Shown in pieces: positions 14,358 through 22,135 of a stretch of 36,102 bases of DNA. Source of the stretch: CAZQGE01 sp964592815. GTDB taxonomy: Bacteria; Bacillota; Clostridia; Christensenellales; CAG-917. The stretch lies in the NCBI GenBank assembly GCA_964592815.1, contig CAZQGE010000011.1, forward strand, positions 1 to 36,102, read 5' to 3'. Made by a program: the position numbers and the translations under genes. The notes under the pieces were generated by a model. That model was given only the letters and a program-made list of their open reading frames with translations. It had not been told where the DNA came from and ran no database searches. Position 1 is the first letter of the stretch; the number at the start of each line of letters is the position of its first letter.

Positions 14358-15410
14358 ATGGGCGTAGAAATTTTTGTTTGCATATTGCTTTTGCTTATCG
14401 GCTTAATACTCATTGTCAAGGGTGGCGATTGGTTTGTTGACGCTGCCAGCTGGATGGCAAAGGTCTCAGGTATTCCAACCTTCATAATAGGAGCAACAGT
14501 CGTAAGCCTTGCAACAACACTACCCGAAGTCATTGTTTCGTGTATGGCTGCAAGCGAGGGGAGCGTTGATTTGGCAATAGGAAATGCGGTAGGTTCAGTC
14601 AACTGCAATATTGCTTTGATTATGGCAATTTCCTTAATCTTTATGCCAACGACTTTCAAACGCAAAGACTATGCGGCAAAAATGCTTTTGCTTTTGATTT
14701 CAATCTCCACCCTTTGGGGTTTGTCCGCTGGTGGAAGCTTGCAAATGAGCTTATCATTCATAGTTTTAGCTTTGTTTGTGTTGTTTATGATTGAAAACGT
14801 ACTCTCGGCAAAAAAACAAAGTTCAAAACCATTAACCATAGCTGACACGATAAAAGTTGATGAATATAATCAAGTAAGCTACGACACAAGTTTTACGCTT
14901 AATGCTGACGGGACAATAATAGGTAAACGAAAAAGAGAAAAACCAAGCGGAAAAGAAATTGTAAAAAATTTATTCTTGTTTGCTCTTGGGACAGGTGGCA
15001 TTGTCGGAGGCGCGCAACTTTTGGTTGACAACGGAACAAAACTTGCAAGCATAATGGGCGTACCTGAAAGCATAATAGGCGTAACCATAATTGCAATAGG
15101 AACTTCACTTCCTGAACTTGTAACAACAATAACGGCTATTGCCAAGAAGAAATCTGACCTTTCAATCGGCAACATTATAGGCGCAAATATCATCGACATA
15201 ACTTTGATTTTGCCACTTTGTGCAATGATAAGTGGAGGAAGTTTGCCAGTCAACCGCCAAAGTTTGATTTTAGACTTCCCCTTCTGCCTTGCCGCTGCAG
15301 CTTTTGCGCTTATACCTTCATTGATAACAGGAAAGTTCAAACGTTATCAAGGTATAATTTTGTTGGTGGGCTACTGCGCGTATATAGCACTCTTGATTGT
15401 AGGTGTTTAA
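14358..15410 (+). CDS. CaCA-family sodium/calcium exchanger
   Basis: This is a cation antiporter of the inner membrane with about ten helices in two inverted halves. Each half has the alpha-repeat ion-binding motif: ATVVSLATTLPE at about 46-57 with GNAVGSVNCN at 75-84, and GVTIIAIGTSLPE at about 241-253 with GNIIGANIID at 271-280. Both acidic residues (Glu57 and Glu253) are present. A cytosolic loop of about 50 polar residues separates the halves. The 350-residue length is typical. It probably exports Ca2+ against Na+ or H+; the ion pair cannot be fixed from sequence. Its ATG follows a TTGGAG site. It is monocistronic with a strong terminator. Confidence 0.92.
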   Translation: MGVEIFVCILLLLIGLILIVKGGDWFVDAASWMAKVSGIPTFIIGATVVSLATTLPEVIVSCMAASEGSVDLAIGNAVGSVNCNIALIMAISLIFMPTTFKRKDYAAKMLLLLISISTLWGLSAGGSLQMSLSFIVLALFVLFMIENVLSAKKQSSKPLTIADTIKVDEYNQVSYDTSFTLNADGTIIGKRKREKPSGKEIVKNLFLFALGTGGIVGGAQLLVDNGTKLASIMGVPESIIGVTIIAIGTSLPELVTTITAIAKKKSDLSIGNIIGANIIDITLILPLCAMISGGSLPVNRQSLILDFPFCLAAAAFALIPSLITGKFKRYQGIILLVGYCAYIALLIVGV

Positions 15411-15491
15411 TAGCAATAATTCCTTAAAATAAATTTTGTATACGATCTTAAATTACTTTTGAAGAAGATACGTTAAAAAACTAATCAATTC

Positions 15492-15519
15492 AAAACGCCA
15501 CCCCCAAAGGTGGCGTTTT
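15492..15519 (+). terminator. Terminator of the Na+/Ca2+ exchanger gene
   Basis: An 11-bp stem (AAAACGCCACC with GGTGGCGTTTT) with a 6-nt loop lies about 80 nt after the stop codon. The symmetric A- and T-runs make it able to work in both directions. Confidence 0.88.
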
Positions 15520-15672
15520 CAATCCTTAAAAAAATTTTTAATGCTTTTACTTGTATGTGTTCGTTTGATTGCAGTTTTTAAGAACTTAGTTTTTCTGAGT
15601 AGCTTTTTTCATAAACTATTTCTAATCATAGATAGTTTATAAAGTTGTTTTATAAAAAAATATCATTACTTT

Positions 15673-17049
15673 TTAGTCTTCAACTTGGTCTGCATATTCA
15701 CTTACTTTCAACATTATTGCGCACTCCATACGTTTTTTGAACAGCTTACAACCATATTCATAAATTCCGTTTACGTCACCAGTTGCGTGATATGCGTTCG
15801 CAGCGCAACCACCAGAACAATAAAGTCTAGCCCAACAGTTTTCACACTCCGTGCGTGAATATGCGTTGCACAACTTAAATTTGTCAGTAACACTTGGGTT
15901 TGTAACGCCTGCCCAAATATCTCCTAAAAGAAAGTCAGGATTATTCACAAATTGATGGCAAGGATACAACTCTCCCGTGGGAGTTACCGCCATATATTCC
16001 GTGCCTGAACCGCATCCGGAAATACGTTTATAAATGCAAGGTCCTCCCTCTAAGTCAAGCATATAATGATAGAACGTAAACGGTTTGCCTTGTTTGCGTC
16101 TTTCAATCATTTTTTCAGCTAGCAATTCATATTGCCTATAAATTGTTTCAAGGTCGCCTTCTGTCAAAGCATAGGGACTGCTCGGCGGACATACGACAGG
16201 TTCCATACTCAATTTGTCAAAGCCTAAATTTAGCATTTCTAATATGTCGTTTGTAAAATCAGTATTTCGGTGCGTATATGTACCGCGAATGTAATATTCC
16301 TTATCTCCGCGAGCTTTAACAAAACGCTGAAATTTTGGTACGATTACGTCAAAACTGCCAACTCCGCCAATGGTCTTTCTAAAATGGTCGTTTACTTCAC
16401 GCCTTCCGTCAAGGCTAAGCACAACGTTGTTCATTTCTTTGTTTGCGAAATCAATCACGTCGTCATCAACAAGCATTCCGTTTGTGGTAAGCGTAAAACG
16501 GAAATGTTTCCCACATTCCTTTTCACGACCTCTTGCGTATTTGACAAGTTGTTTAACAACCTCAAAATTCATAAGTGGTTCGCCACCAAAAAAGTCAACT
16601 TCAAGGTTGGTTCTTGTACCACTTTTTGCAATCAAAAATTCCAAAGCCTGTTTGCCAACCTCAAAACTCATCAAAGCTCGGTCGCCGTGATATTTGCCTT
16701 GACTTGCAAAACAATATTCACAATTAAGGTTGCAAGTGTGCGCAACGTGCAAACATAATGCCTTGACAACGGTGTTCCTTTTTGACAAAGTTTTTATATC
16801 TGGCTTAAATTTATCTTCCGAAAACAGCAATCCGTCAGAAATAAGGTTTTCAACTTCCTGAATGCCTTCTGCAATTTGGTCGGGAGTCAAGTCGGAATAT
16901 TTGTCCAACAGCAATCTTTTAAGTTCAGGTTTTGTTAAATTTTCAAAGTTTGTTATCAAGTCAAAAGCGACGTCGTCAACAGCGTGAACAGACGCGCTTG
17001 CAACGTCAATAACAATGTTGAATCCGTTTAATTTGTAAGCGTGTATCAT
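15673..17049 (-). CDS. scfB: SCIFF peptide maturase, radical SAM/SPASM thioether synthase
   Basis: This enzyme installs thioether cross-links in the SCIFF peptide encoded just upstream. The N-terminal region (1-90) resembles a RiPP recognition element, with a peqqD-like helix set. The radical SAM cluster motif is CNLNCEYC (Cys106, Cys110, Cys113), followed by the FFGGEP motif. The C-terminal SPASM/twitch region holds many Cys for auxiliary clusters (CGSGTEYMAVTPTGELYPC, then CENCWARLYCSGGC). With the ATG at 17049 (AGGA 8 nt upstream) it is 458 residues. A longer in-frame start at 17124 falls in the inter-gene hairpin region and is unlikely. It is transcribed with the peptide gene. Confidence 0.96.
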   Translation of the reverse strand: MIHAYKLNGFNIVIDVASASVHAVDDVAFDLITNFENLTKPELKRLLLDKYSDLTPDQIAEGIQEVENLISDGLLFSEDKFKPDIKTLSKRNTVVKALCLHVAHTCNLNCEYCFASQGKYHGDRALMSFEVGKQALEFLIAKSGTRTNLEVDFFGGEPLMNFEVVKQLVKYARGREKECGKHFRFTLTTNGMLVDDDVIDFANKEMNNVVLSLDGRREVNDHFRKTIGGVGSFDVIVPKFQRFVKARGDKEYYIRGTYTHRNTDFTNDILEMLNLGFDKLSMEPVVCPPSSPYALTEGDLETIYRQYELLAEKMIERRKQGKPFTFYHYMLDLEGGPCIYKRISGCGSGTEYMAVTPTGELYPCHQFVNNPDFLLGDIWAGVTNPSVTDKFKLCNAYSRTECENCWARLYCSGGCAANAYHATGDVNGIYEYGCKLFKKRMECAIMLKVSEYADQVED

Positions 17050-17069
17050 AAAATATCCTAAAAAGCAAA

Positions 17070-17135
17070 TGCGTTCACACCAAAAAGGCTGAACGCAAAT
17101 GAAGTCATAAACTAAAACCCGCATAAAGCGGTTTT
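17070..17135 (-). terminator. Two hairpins between scfA and scfB (possible attenuator)
   Basis: Two stems lie in the 94-nt gap between the peptide and maturase genes. The first is 17114-17122 with 17128-17135 (8 bp, one bulged C), followed on the minus strand by TTTTAG. The second is 17070-17077 with 17090-17097 (8 bp, 12-nt loop), followed by TTTGCTTTTT. Either could cause partial termination, or protect the peptide message, so that peptide is made in excess over enzyme. Confidence 0.45.
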
Positions 17136-17143
17136 ATCAACAG

Positions 17144-17290
17144 TTATTTTGCAGCTTTTTCGCACTTTTGGTTTGCAACACCGCAAGAAGTTTTGCAAGC
17201 AGATTGGCAAGAAGTTTGGCATTCGCCGCAACCACCATTAACTTTGCTATCTTTCAAATTACGTGTTTTCAAAGTAACAATTCTTTTCAT
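17144..17290 (-). CDS. scfA: SCIFF peptide precursor (six cysteines in forty-five)
   Basis: This is a 48-residue ribosomally made peptide, the substrate of the adjacent radical SAM maturase. The leader MKRIVTLKTRNLKD precedes a core with exactly six Cys (21, 24, 28, 32, 36 and 43) in the family pattern CGECQTSCQSACKTSC followed by a last Cys near the end. The product becomes thioether-bridged; its role in Clostridia is not established. AGGAG lies 7 nt before the ATG, and the promoter is near-perfect (17319-17347). The gene is easy to miss because of its size, and its antisense frames are only shadows. Confidence 0.96.
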   Translation of the reverse strand: MKRIVTLKTRNLKDSKVNGGCGECQTSCQSACKTSCGVANQKCEKAAK

Positions 17291-17593
17291 ATTCAAGCTC
17301 CTAAAATTTATTTATCTTATTATATTTCGTTATATGATTTTTGTCAACCACACAAGCGAAAGCGCGCAACTTAAAATTTTATTTTTTGTTTTGAAACTTT
17401 TATCTGTTTCCTGTTTTTTTGTTTTGTAAGTTTTTATGTTGTCGATTTTTGTAACTTTTAACTTTTGTAATTTTTTATTTTTCAATTTTATTATGCAGTA
17501 AATTTTGTTTTTTAATTAGTTTTTTTAATTAGTTTTTTTGTTGTTTTAATTTTTGTACTGCTTATTATCTTTGCAATTTGTTGTCTGTATAAT
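17291..17593. other. 303-nt T-rich non-coding gap with the scfA promoter
   Basis: No credible gene is visible. The part next to scfA holds its promoter and ribosome binding site. The rest (about 17390-17590) is extremely T-rich on the plus strand, with a short direct repeat of AATTAGTTTTTT around 17514-17540. It is the 3' flank of the decarboxylase gene, and I found no stem-loop terminator for that gene. Confidence 0.5.
17319..17347 (-). promoter_or_regulatory. Strong promoter of scfA-scfB
   Basis: The minus strand has perfect TTGACA (17342-17347) and TATAAT (17319-17324) hexamers spaced by 17 nt. It is one of the best promoters in the window, which suggests the peptide is highly expressed. 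Confidence 0.88.
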
Positions 17594-19069
17594 TTATTTT
17601 TTTACCACCAAAATTTCATACGGAAACTTACACGTTTCGCTTATAACTTTTGCACCGCTTTCACACAAAATTTGAATTTGCTCAATTTGCGCCTTCTCAA
17701 TCAATTCTCCATCTGCAATAATAGGTATTCCTGGTGGATACGCAAAAATTTTTTCAGCGCAAACTCTATTTTGAGAATTATCAATTTTTACATATTCGAC
17801 ATTTGAATAGTCAATTTCGTATGGATAAAGTTGCAATTTTGGCAAAACTTGTATATTTTTGCCATAAGCATTACTTTCTTTTTTTGAATTTTTCAAAATA
17901 TTTTCCATCTTGTTATCATAAAATTCAAGTGCCTTTTTAAGGACTTCAAAACTATTTTTGCTGTCCCCCGCGCCACTTATAAACAAGATGTTATTTTTGT
18001 TGGCATATTCTGCTTCAATTCCAAAACGCACTCTTATATCCGACATAATATTGCACGCATTTTCACCACAAAAATTTATCAAAATTTTTGAACGGTCAAA
18101 AAAGTCGTAAAAACCATTTCGGTTTCCTTCATATCCCAATACTCTCAAATTTTTTAATTTTTTTGAGAAATCATTGAAACTGTCAAGCTCATTTTTCCAT
18201 TCCAAAAATACTTCATCTGAATTGTTTTTCAAAACGTGCATAAGCCTGTCCATTGACGCCAACATTGGGTATGACGGACTGCTAGTTTGAAAAACCGACA
18301 AAAATTTTTTAACTTTTTTCTGGTCAACACGGTCAGAACATATATGCAACAACGCACATTGATTTGGTGACGGCATAGTCTTATGCAAACTTTGGTTGAC
18401 AATGTCCGCCCCGCACGTTACTGCACTTTGCTTAAATCCGTATCCAAAACCTAAGTGCGCACCATGAGCCTCATCTACAAGCAACAATGCTCCATAAGAA
18501 TGAACAATTTTGCTTATTTCAGTTATATCGCTTATAATTCCCTCATAAGTGGGCGACGTTATTACAACAAGTTTTACGTCTGGATTTTGTTCCAAAAGTT
18601 TTTTTATACTTTGAGGACTAATTTGCCCAAAGCACTCAAAGTCTTCAACAAGTTTTGGCATAACGTAAATTGGTTTTAACCTATTCAATGCAACAGCGTT
18701 GTAAACTGCCTTATGACAATTTCTTGCAACAATAACTTTGTCGTTTGCATTTGTGGTTGCAAATATTGCACTCAACAAACAACCTGTCGAGCCGTTTACA
18801 CAGAAATACGTTTGCTTACTGTTCCAAAGCGACGATGCAAAACACATACTTTGGAAAATAACTCCGTTTGCATCGGACAAATTGTCAAATCCTTCAATTT
18901 CAGTTATATCTTTCTCTGCCAAACCACTCAAAAATTCAAACTTATTGACGTTTCTTTTATGTCCTGGCATATGAAATGGAATTGCTCCGTTTTCAGAGTA
19001 TTCATTCATCTTTTTATATAAGCTATTTTGGTCGTTAAAACCGTTTGAAGACTGTTTCAAATTGTTCAC
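17594..19069 (-). CDS. Orn/Lys/Arg decarboxylase-family PLP enzyme
   Basis: This is a fold-type I PLP enzyme of the ornithine/lysine/arginine decarboxylase group, in the short form without an N-terminal wing domain. The motifs are PFHMPGHKRN at 31-40, NGSTG at 92-96 (phosphate binding), His119 stacking on PLP, DEAHGAH at 199-205, and the Schiff-base Lys230 in SLHKTMPS. The C-terminal domain ends with a proline-glycine-rich active-site loop (YPPGIPI). The likely product is a polyamine precursor (agmatine, cadaverine or putrescine), but the substrate is not decided by sequence. The start is uncertain: a GTG at 19069 overlaps a weak AGG site, and an ATG 20 codons further in (19009) is possible. 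No operon partners are on this strand. Confidence 0.87.
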   Translation of the reverse strand: MNNLKQSSNGFNDQNSLYKKMNEYSENGAIPFHMPGHKRNVNKFEFLSGLAEKDITEIEGFDNLSDANGVIFQSMCFASSLWNSKQTYFCVNGSTGCLLSAIFATTNANDKVIVARNCHKAVYNAVALNRLKPIYVMPKLVEDFECFGQISPQSIKKLLEQNPDVKLVVITSPTYEGIISDITEISKIVHSYGALLLVDEAHGAHLGFGYGFKQSAVTCGADIVNQSLHKTMPSPNQCALLHICSDRVDQKKVKKFLSVFQTSSPSYPMLASMDRLMHVLKNNSDEVFLEWKNELDSFNDFSKKLKNLRVLGYEGNRNGFYDFFDRSKILINFCGENACNIMSDIRVRFGIEAEYANKNNILFISGAGDSKNSFEVLKKALEFYDNKMENILKNSKKESNAYGKNIQVLPKLQLYPYEIDYSNVEYVKIDNSQNRVCAEKIFAYPPGIPIIADGELIEKAQIEQIQILCESGAKVISETCKFPYEILVVKK

Positions 19070-19226
19070 CTATTGGTCTAAATTCAATATTTTACCATCT
19101 TTAATATACGTCAAAAAAAGCTAAATTTCAAGAATACTCACTACAAATTTTGCAAAATAAAAAAAGCTGTGAATTTTCTTAAGTAATATGCTACAATAAT
19201 GATAATAATTAACACAGGGAGATATT

Positions 19227-20882
19227 ATGAAATCCGACGCGCAAATTGCAAGAGAAGCAACCCCACAGCGCATTGAACTTATCGCCGAAAAATTAGGCTA
19301 CGGCAAAGACGATATCGAGTGTTACGGTCACTATAAGGCTAAAATTCCAGTTGACCTCTCCGCAAACCGCGGAAAGCTGATTCTCGTTACGGCTATGAAC
19401 CCCACACCATACGGCGAAGGTAAAACCACGGTTAGCATTGGACTGGCAGACGCTATGAATCTACTAGGCTCAAACACGGCTTTGGCTTTGCGTGAACCAT
19501 CGTTAGGCCCAGTCTTTGGCGTAAAAGGCGGAGCTTGCGGTGGCGGATATGCGCAAGTAGTTCCAATGGAAGACATAAACTTGCATTTTACAGGCGATTT
19601 TCACGCAATAACTTCTGCAAACAATTTGCTGTCATCTCTCATTGACAACCACATTCATTTTGGAAACACACTTGATATACAAGAAGTTATTTGGCGACGT
19701 TGCCTAGACTTAAACGACAGAGCATTGCGAGAAGTTGAAGTGGCTTTGGGTGGAAAATTTAACGGAGTGCCACGCCTAGACGGCTTTACTATAACGGCAG
19801 CAAGCGAAATTATGGCAATTTTGTGTTTGTCAATCTCACTTGAAAATCTTAAAAGCAGACTTTCCAACATAGTAATTGGTTTCAACAGCAAAGGTGATGA
19901 AATATATGCCAGAGATTTGAACGCGCAAGAAGCTATGACGGTTTTGCTAAAAGACGCAATAAAGCCCAACCTTGTGCAAACCATTGAAGGAACTCCAGCA
20001 ATCATACACGGTGGACCGTTTGCAAATATAGCACACGGTTGCAACAGCATTCTTGCAACAAAAACAGCCTTAAGCCGTGCAGACTACGTAGTTACGGAAG
20101 CTGGATTTGGCGCAGAACTAGGCGGAGAAAAGTTTTTGGATATAAAATGCAGAACTGCCAATTTGAACCCCAGCGCAGTAGTGTTGGTGGTAACTGCAAG
20201 AAGCATAAAATACAACGCAGGCATTGATAAATCTGAAATATCAAAGGAAAATTTGGACGCAATACAACTCGGTTTTAAGAACGTTGAACGCCACATAAAA
20301 AATATGCTTGGCTTTAACCAAAACATAGTTGTCGCAATAAACCGTTTTCCAACAGATACCGACAAAGAAATTAGCCTTATCAAGGAATTGGCAAAAAATA
20401 CAGGGTCAGTTGCAGAGGTCACAACTGGTTTTTCAGAAGGTGGAAAAGGCGCAATCAAACTTGCAGAAATTGTGCTTGATATATGCAAGAAAAAAGCCAA
20501 GGACATACAATTTGCATACAATCTTGACGACACCTTAGAAAACAAAATTAAAGCTGTCGCAACAAAAATTTACGGTGCAAAAGACGTACTTTATTCAGAC
20601 CTTGCAAAAAGTAGATTGCTTAAACTTGAACAAAACGAAAAATATGCAAACTTCCCTATCTGTATTGCAAAAAATCAATACTCATTTTCGTCAGATGACA
20701 AACAGTTGGGCGCACCTGAGAATTTCACTTTTGAAGTAAAGGACATAATTCCGCGCTCTGGCGCAGGTTTTTTGATTGTTCAAAGCGGAAAAATGCTTCT
20801 GATGCCTGGGCTGTCATCATCTCCAAACACCGAACGGATAACCATTGATACTGCAACTGGGATAATTGACGGATTGATGTAA
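19227..20882 (+). CDS. fhs: Formate-tetrahydrofolate ligase
   Basis: This ATP-dependent enzyme makes 10-formyl-THF from formate and THF, the first step of the Wood-Ljungdahl methyl branch and a one-carbon supply in anaerobes. At 551 residues it is full length. The P-loop TPYGEGKTT lies at 60-68, preceded by LILVTAMNP, and the conserved REPSLGPVFGVKGGACGGGYAQV and HFTGDFHAI stretches follow. The ATG has a GGGAG site 7-8 nt upstream and an extended -10 TGCTACAAT about 30 nt before that. It is monocistronic and ends at a strong terminator. Confidence 0.97.
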   Translation: MKSDAQIAREATPQRIELIAEKLGYGKDDIECYGHYKAKIPVDLSANRGKLILVTAMNPTPYGEGKTTVSIGLADAMNLLGSNTALALREPSLGPVFGVKGGACGGGYAQVVPMEDINLHFTGDFHAITSANNLLSSLIDNHIHFGNTLDIQEVIWRRCLDLNDRALREVEVALGGKFNGVPRLDGFTITAASEIMAILCLSISLENLKSRLSNIVIGFNSKGDEIYARDLNAQEAMTVLLKDAIKPNLVQTIEGTPAIIHGGPFANIAHGCNSILATKTALSRADYVVTEAGFGAELGGEKFLDIKCRTANLNPSAVVLVVTARSIKYNAGIDKSEISKENLDAIQLGFKNVERHIKNMLGFNQNIVVAINRFPTDTDKEISLIKELAKNTGSVAEVTTGFSEGGKGAIKLAEIVLDICKKKAKDIQFAYNLDDTLENKIKAVATKIYGAKDVLYSDLAKSRLLKLEQNEKYANFPICIAKNQYSFSSDDKQLGAPENFTFEVKDIIPRSGAGFLIVQSGKMLLMPGLSSSPNTERITIDTATGIIDGLM

Positions 20883-20911
20883 AAAAAATTAAATACGACC
20901 AAATTACAATA

Positions 20912-20937
20912 AAAAAGCCACAGCAATGTGGCTTTTT
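20912..20937. terminator. Bidirectional terminator, fhs / phosphatase
   Basis: A perfect 11-bp stem (AAAAAGCCACA with TGTGGCTTTTT) around a GCAA tetraloop lies between the convergent fhs and SpoIIE-type phosphatase genes. It is also the only clear terminator found downstream of the minus-strand run that begins at the aro leader. Confidence 0.92.
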
Positions 20938-20953
20938 ATTGTTAAACTTAACA

Positions 20954-22135
20954 TTAGTGATATTGAACAGTAACAACCTTGCCCATAAGTTTAAGGTTTG
21001 CCGACAACTTCTCAATAATTTTTAGCTTCATTGTCGTTTCTATTGGCAAATTTTGATGCGCAGCATTTATGCTACTACCTACAAAAAAGTTTATATGCGT
21101 CCCCTTTTCAAACAAAGTTTGCGCAAGCATACTTGCTCCGTCATCTGCTGTATAGTGCTTTGATTGCATAAAATTAGGGTTCAAATATTGTTCGCTTAAT
21201 TCCAATGTTTTGCGGAGTGTTAACACCCCTTCCGTACATAAATCTATCCCCTTAATTTGAGATATAGGCGGAATTTCCAAGTCCAATTTGCAAGGTTTTG
21301 TTTTGACTTCCTCACCCAAATACTCGGCAACAATTTGCGCCGTTGTGCCGCCGCAAACAACTTTGAGTGCCTTACCTTCCAAAAATCTTGCAACGTAAAA
21401 AGCGTCATTTTCCTTTTGAATTGGCGGGCCAACCATAATGTCAACAACTTGCTTGTTTCTAACGCGCGCAACTGCAACAGTCGTGTCGTCGCCAGGTTGC
21501 CCCAAATATAATTCATTTGAAGCGGAAGTCAGCAAAGTTGCAATTCCACTTGCAGTCATATTGGGTTTGATTGCCTTGTCAAGGTAATCAATAATTTGAG
21601 GACGTTGCCACCCTAAATTCAAAATTATACCTGCGCCAGCATACAAAACTCCATCTGACATAGATATAATTGCGTCATCGGCAACCAAATTTAGAGTGGA
21701 AATATAAATCTTTTTTTCAAGGATAATCATTTCTTGACGGTCAAATGAACAGCATTTTCCGTTGTGATAGTATATAGCTTGCGGAGTATCAAATTCAATA
21801 AGTTTGCCAAGTCCTTGCTTATTTACATTGATTATGGCAAAAGTTGAATATGCAACTCCCCTTTCCTTGCAAACTGGCAAAGATTGAATTATGGTTTCTA
21901 CACATTCTTCAATAGAAATATTGTCAGCAATCATTGTGCATAAAATTTTAGAAGTCAAAATTGACAAAATGTTTGCCTTTACGCCACTACCTAAACCGTC
22001 AGCCAAAACCATAGTCAACTCATTACCGTCATAAGCAACAGCCACGTTATCACCGCAAAGTTCTTCACCAAACTTATTTACGGACGCCCAACCGCTTTCC
22101 AAAAAGCATTCAACACCATCATTTTTTTGTGTCAT
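20954..22135 (-). CDS. SpoIIE-family (PP2C-like) protein phosphatase
   Basis: This is a metal-dependent Ser/Thr phosphatase of the SpoIIE/RsbU type. The first 230 residues carry the PP2C metal ligands: Asp29 in GDN, ADGLGSG at 45-51 with Asp46, SDG at 160-162 (Asp161), and GDDTTV at 215-220. The remaining 160 residues form a separate soluble alpha/beta domain I cannot assign. Its ATG lies inside the end of the hydrogenase-like gene (17-bp overlap), so the two are translated as a coupled pair. In Clostridia such phosphatases accompany sensory [FeFe]-hydrogenases, so it is probably the output partner, acting on an unidentified phosphoprotein. Confidence 0.88.
   Translation of the reverse strand: MTQKNDGVECFLESGWASVNKFGEELCGDNVAVAYDGNELTMVLADGLGSGVKANILSILTSKILCTMIADNISIEECVETIIQSLPVCKERGVAYSTFAIINVNKQGLGKLIEFDTPQAIYYHNGKCCSFDRQEMIILEKKIYISTLNLVADDAIISMSDGVLYAGAGIILNLGWQRPQIIDYLDKAIKPNMTASGIATLLTSASNELYLGQPGDDTTVAVARVRNKQVVDIMVGPPIQKENDAFYVARFLEGKALKVVCGGTTAQIVAEYLGEEVKTKPCKLDLEIPPISQIKGIDLCTEGVLTLRKTLELSEQYLNPNFMQSKHYTADDGASMLAQTLFEKGTHINFFVGSSINAAHQNLPIETTMKLKIIEKLSANLKLMGKVVTVQYH

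Noticed and set aside
15611..15640. 9-bp hairpin ATAAACTAT / ATAGTTTAT with a 12-nt loop
   Set aside because: Almost all A-T, no U-tract on either strand and not next to a stop codon; the exchanger gene already has a better terminator.
17168..17374. 68-codon plus-strand frame over the SCIFF region
   Set aside because: Antisense shadow of the SCIFF peptide gene, which has the right cysteine pattern, ribosome binding site and promoter.
17514..17540. Short direct repeat in T-rich DNA
   Set aside because: Two copies of a 12-nt A/T-only word in a T-rich tract; too simple to call a functional repeat or an array.
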